Source: Chitinophagaceae bacterium (GTDB taxonomy: Bacteria > Bacteroidota > Bacteroidia > Chitinophagales > Chitinophagaceae). From it: a stretch of DNA of 7,379 bases. The translations under genes and the position numbers were made by a program. The DNA lies in contig DMPB01000149.1 of the NCBI GenBank assembly GCA_003456175.1, positions 5,442 through 12,820 on the forward strand, written 5' to 3'. The notes beneath the pieces are model-generated. The model ran no database searches. It worked only from the letters and a program-made list of their open reading frames with translations, and had not been told where the DNA came from. Positions 5,731 to 7,379 of the stretch are shown here, in pieces. Each line of letters begins with the position of its first letter. The first letter of the stretch is position 1.

Positions 5731-7379
5731 ATGAAACTTAAACAATATATCGTAATACCTGCCTTAACAGCGTTAACGCTTGGCGGTGTTTCATGTAAAA
5801 AATATCTTGACAGAACCCCACTTGACACCAATACAACTGAAAACTTTTTTCAGAACGAATTGCAAGTGCAACAAGCATTAACAGGCGTGTACAATGCCTT
5901 GGGTGCAAGAACTATTAGCCCTGGCTACAATAACCCAACACCTTATTATGCCAAAATGGATTTGTATACCGAAATTGGCTTAGAGCGTGGTTTAAACGGT
6001 ACTATTGGTTCTGGCGCCTACAACCCCTTAAATGGTAGCGTACAAGAATTGTGGGGCTCATTTTATCAGGTGGTACAGCGTGCTAATACTTTGCTGTTTA
6101 ACATGGCGAGAGCACAAGCAACCATGACACCTCAAGCATACAATCGTGTAAGAGCAGAAGCTCGTGTATTACGTGGCTTAGCCTACTGGCATTTGGTAGT
6201 ATACTTTGGTGATGTGCCATTTTTTATGGGGCCGCTTACGCAAGATGAGTACTCTGCTGCTCGCCGTACACCTAAAGGAGATATCATTAACACGCTCATT
6301 GCCGATTTAGAAGATGCTGCTAGTAGCCTCGATTGGCAACCTGGTGAGCCTGGCCGTGTTAGTCGTGGTGTTGCCTTGGGTGCTGCTGCTCGTTTGGCTA
6401 TGGAAGCTCGTAACTATGCCAAAGTAATTAGTTTAACAGATAACATTATTGCTAATGGTGGTTATGGTTTGAACCCTGTTTTCGAGAACTTGTTCAGAAA
6501 AAATGGCCAGACCTCTAACGTGAACAGAGAAATCATGTTCTATTACCCATTTGGTGATAACGATGGTGGTTCATTCAATTACTTAAACCTTGTACAAGGC
6601 TCTCGTAACCAAGGTGGCCAAAGTAGCCACTTCCCAACTCAGTTTTTGGTAGATCTTTTTGAGTGTGTAGATGGCTTGGCAATTGATCAATCGCCATTAT
6701 ACAACCCTGCACAACCTACTCGTAACCGCGACCCTCGTATGAAACAAACGGTAATCATACCTGGTGATACAGTTGTTGTACAAGGATTTACCAGTATGGT
6801 GTTCGATCCTATCAATCGCTTTTTATTCTCTTTCAATCCAACAACACGTGTTATTACAGCTACTAGCACTGCCAACCAAGATAGTGCTAACATATTTGGC
6901 CCTCGCTTAAATGGTGGTGGTAACTTATGGCGTAAGTATGTACAAGATAGAGATGTGAATGGTACAGCCGGTAACCTTTATAAAGTAGGTTGGGTGTATA
7001 TGCGTTATGCCGAAATGCTATTATTGAATGCCGAGGCTAAGTTAGAAAGTAATCAGCCTGCTGCTACTGTTGCTGCACCTATTAACTTGGTTCGCCGCCG
7101 TGCGGGCATGCCCGATGTTAGCGCTGCCACCCTTGCTAATACTGCTGCACTACGCCAGTTAGTACGTCGCGAAAAAACAGTTGAATTTGCGAATGAAGGT
7201 ATTCACATGGCCGACTTACGTCGTTGGGATAATGGTGCTTACGCAAATCGTGTAATGAACACACAAGTATATGGTAGTGCTTTAAGCCCAATGAGTTTAG
7301 TGGCAGGGCAGGGCTTGGGATATAATAACCCAGCACCAACACCCTGTTTTGATCCTCCGAATCGTGTGCCCGGCACTTA
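5731..7379 (+). CDS. SusD/RagB-family nutrient-binding outer-membrane lipoprotein, 3'-truncated by window edge
   Basis: A surface-exposed glycan-binding lipoprotein that caps the SusC barrel. The frame is open for 549 codons to the last base, so the stop lies outside the window. Residues 1-21 are a lipoprotein signal ending in the lipobox GVSC with Cys22 as lipidation site, followed by KKYLDRTPLD, the usual SusD N-terminus. TPR-like helical landmarks are RAEARVLRGLAYWHLVVYFGDVPFF (141-165), GRVSRGVALGAAARLAM (about 218-234), YMRYAEMLLLNAEAKLE (423-439), INLVRRRAGMP (451-461) and LRQLVRREKTVEFANEGIHMADLRRW (474-499). The last visible part (TPCFDPPNRVPGT) looks like the stretch just before the terminal segment of SusD proteins, so probably only a few tens of residues are missing. 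ATG 5731, 24 nt after the SusC stop, is chosen because it gives the complete lipoprotein signal. Pairing with SusC is certain from order and spacing; the ligand is unknown. N-acetylated sugars or sialic acid are suggested only by the upstream epimerase. Confidence 0.96.
   Translation, partial: MKLKQYIVIPALTALTLGGVSCKKYLDRTPLDTNTTENFFQNELQVQQALTGVYNALGARTISPGYNNPTPYYAKMDLYTEIGLERGLNGTIGSGAYNPLNGSVQELWGSFYQVVQRANTLLFNMARAQATMTPQAYNRVRAEARVLRGLAYWHLVVYFGDVPFFMGPLTQDEYSAARRTPKGDIINTLIADLEDAASSLDWQPGEPGRVSRGVALGAAARLAMEARNYAKVISLTDNIIANGGYGLNPVFENLFRKNGQTSNVNREIMFYYPFGDNDGGSFNYLNLVQGSRNQGGQSSHFPTQFLVDLFECVDGLAIDQSPLYNPAQPTRNRDPRMKQTVIIPGDTVVVQGFTSMVFDPINRFLFSFNPTTRVITATSTANQDSANIFGPRLNGGGNLWRKYVQDRDVNGTAGNLYKVGWVYMRYAEMLLLNAEAKLESNQPAATVAAPINLVRRRAGMPDVSAATLANTAALRQLVRREKTVEFANEGIHMADLRRWDNGAYANRVMNTQVYGSALSPMSLVAGQGLGYNNPAPTPCFDPPNRVPGT

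Larger units (their letters stand above)
2..7379 (+). other. Probable single operon: epimerase - FAD oxidoreductase - SusC - SusD
   Basis: All four genes are co-directional. The gaps are 740-748 (9 nt), 2627-2640 (14 nt) and 5707-5730 (24 nt), too short for independent promoters or hairpin terminators. Within 2500-2640 and 5707-5730 I find no match to the Bacteroidota -7 element TAnnTTTG. The promoter, any regulator and probably more catabolic genes therefore lie before base 1, and the transcript continues beyond 7379. No intergenic stretch exceeds 24 nt, so there is no unexplained non-coding region. The enzyme genes precede the SusCD pair, the reverse of the common order in which SusCD leads the locus. 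Co-transcription is inferred from spacing only. Confidence 0.75.

Overview
The window is a stretch of a Bacteroidota chromosome. The diagnostic feature is an adjacent SusC/SusD pair, the outer-membrane glycan import system of that phylum. The intergenic gaps lack Shine-Dalgarno sequences, and base composition looks moderate (low-to-mid 40s % GC by eye), both of which fit. The style of the SusC and SusD proteins suggests a Chitinophagaceae- or Sphingobacteriia-like host, but this is an impression and not a placement.

Four genes all lie on the + strand with very short gaps and fill almost the whole window. (1) 2-739: the C-terminal part of an N-acylglucosamine 2-epimerase (AGE / renin-binding-protein family); its 5' end is outside the window. 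(2) 749-2626: a secreted FAD-dependent oxidoreductase of the FAD_oxidored type with an unusual C-terminal extension. (3) 2641-5706: a full-length SusC/RagA TonB-linked outer-membrane transporter. (4) 5731 to the window end: a SusD/RagB lipoprotein lacking only its last residues. The gaps are 9, 14 and 24 nt, so this is most likely one polycistronic operon whose promoter and first genes lie upstream. No RNA genes, mobile elements, CRISPR arrays or clear terminators are visible.

Working model (inference): SusCD imports an oligosaccharide or sugar acid across the outer membrane, the exported FAD enzyme acts on the ligand or a derivative in the periplasm, and the cytosolic epimerase interconverts ManNAc and GlcNAc. 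In characterised Bacteroidota this type of epimerase belongs to the sialic acid (Neu5Ac) lyase-epimerase-transporter route, so a sialic acid or N-acetylamino-sugar locus is the best guess. No lyase, sialidase or inner-membrane transporter lies inside the window to confirm it. The least understood part is the exported flavoenzyme and its role beside the epimerase.
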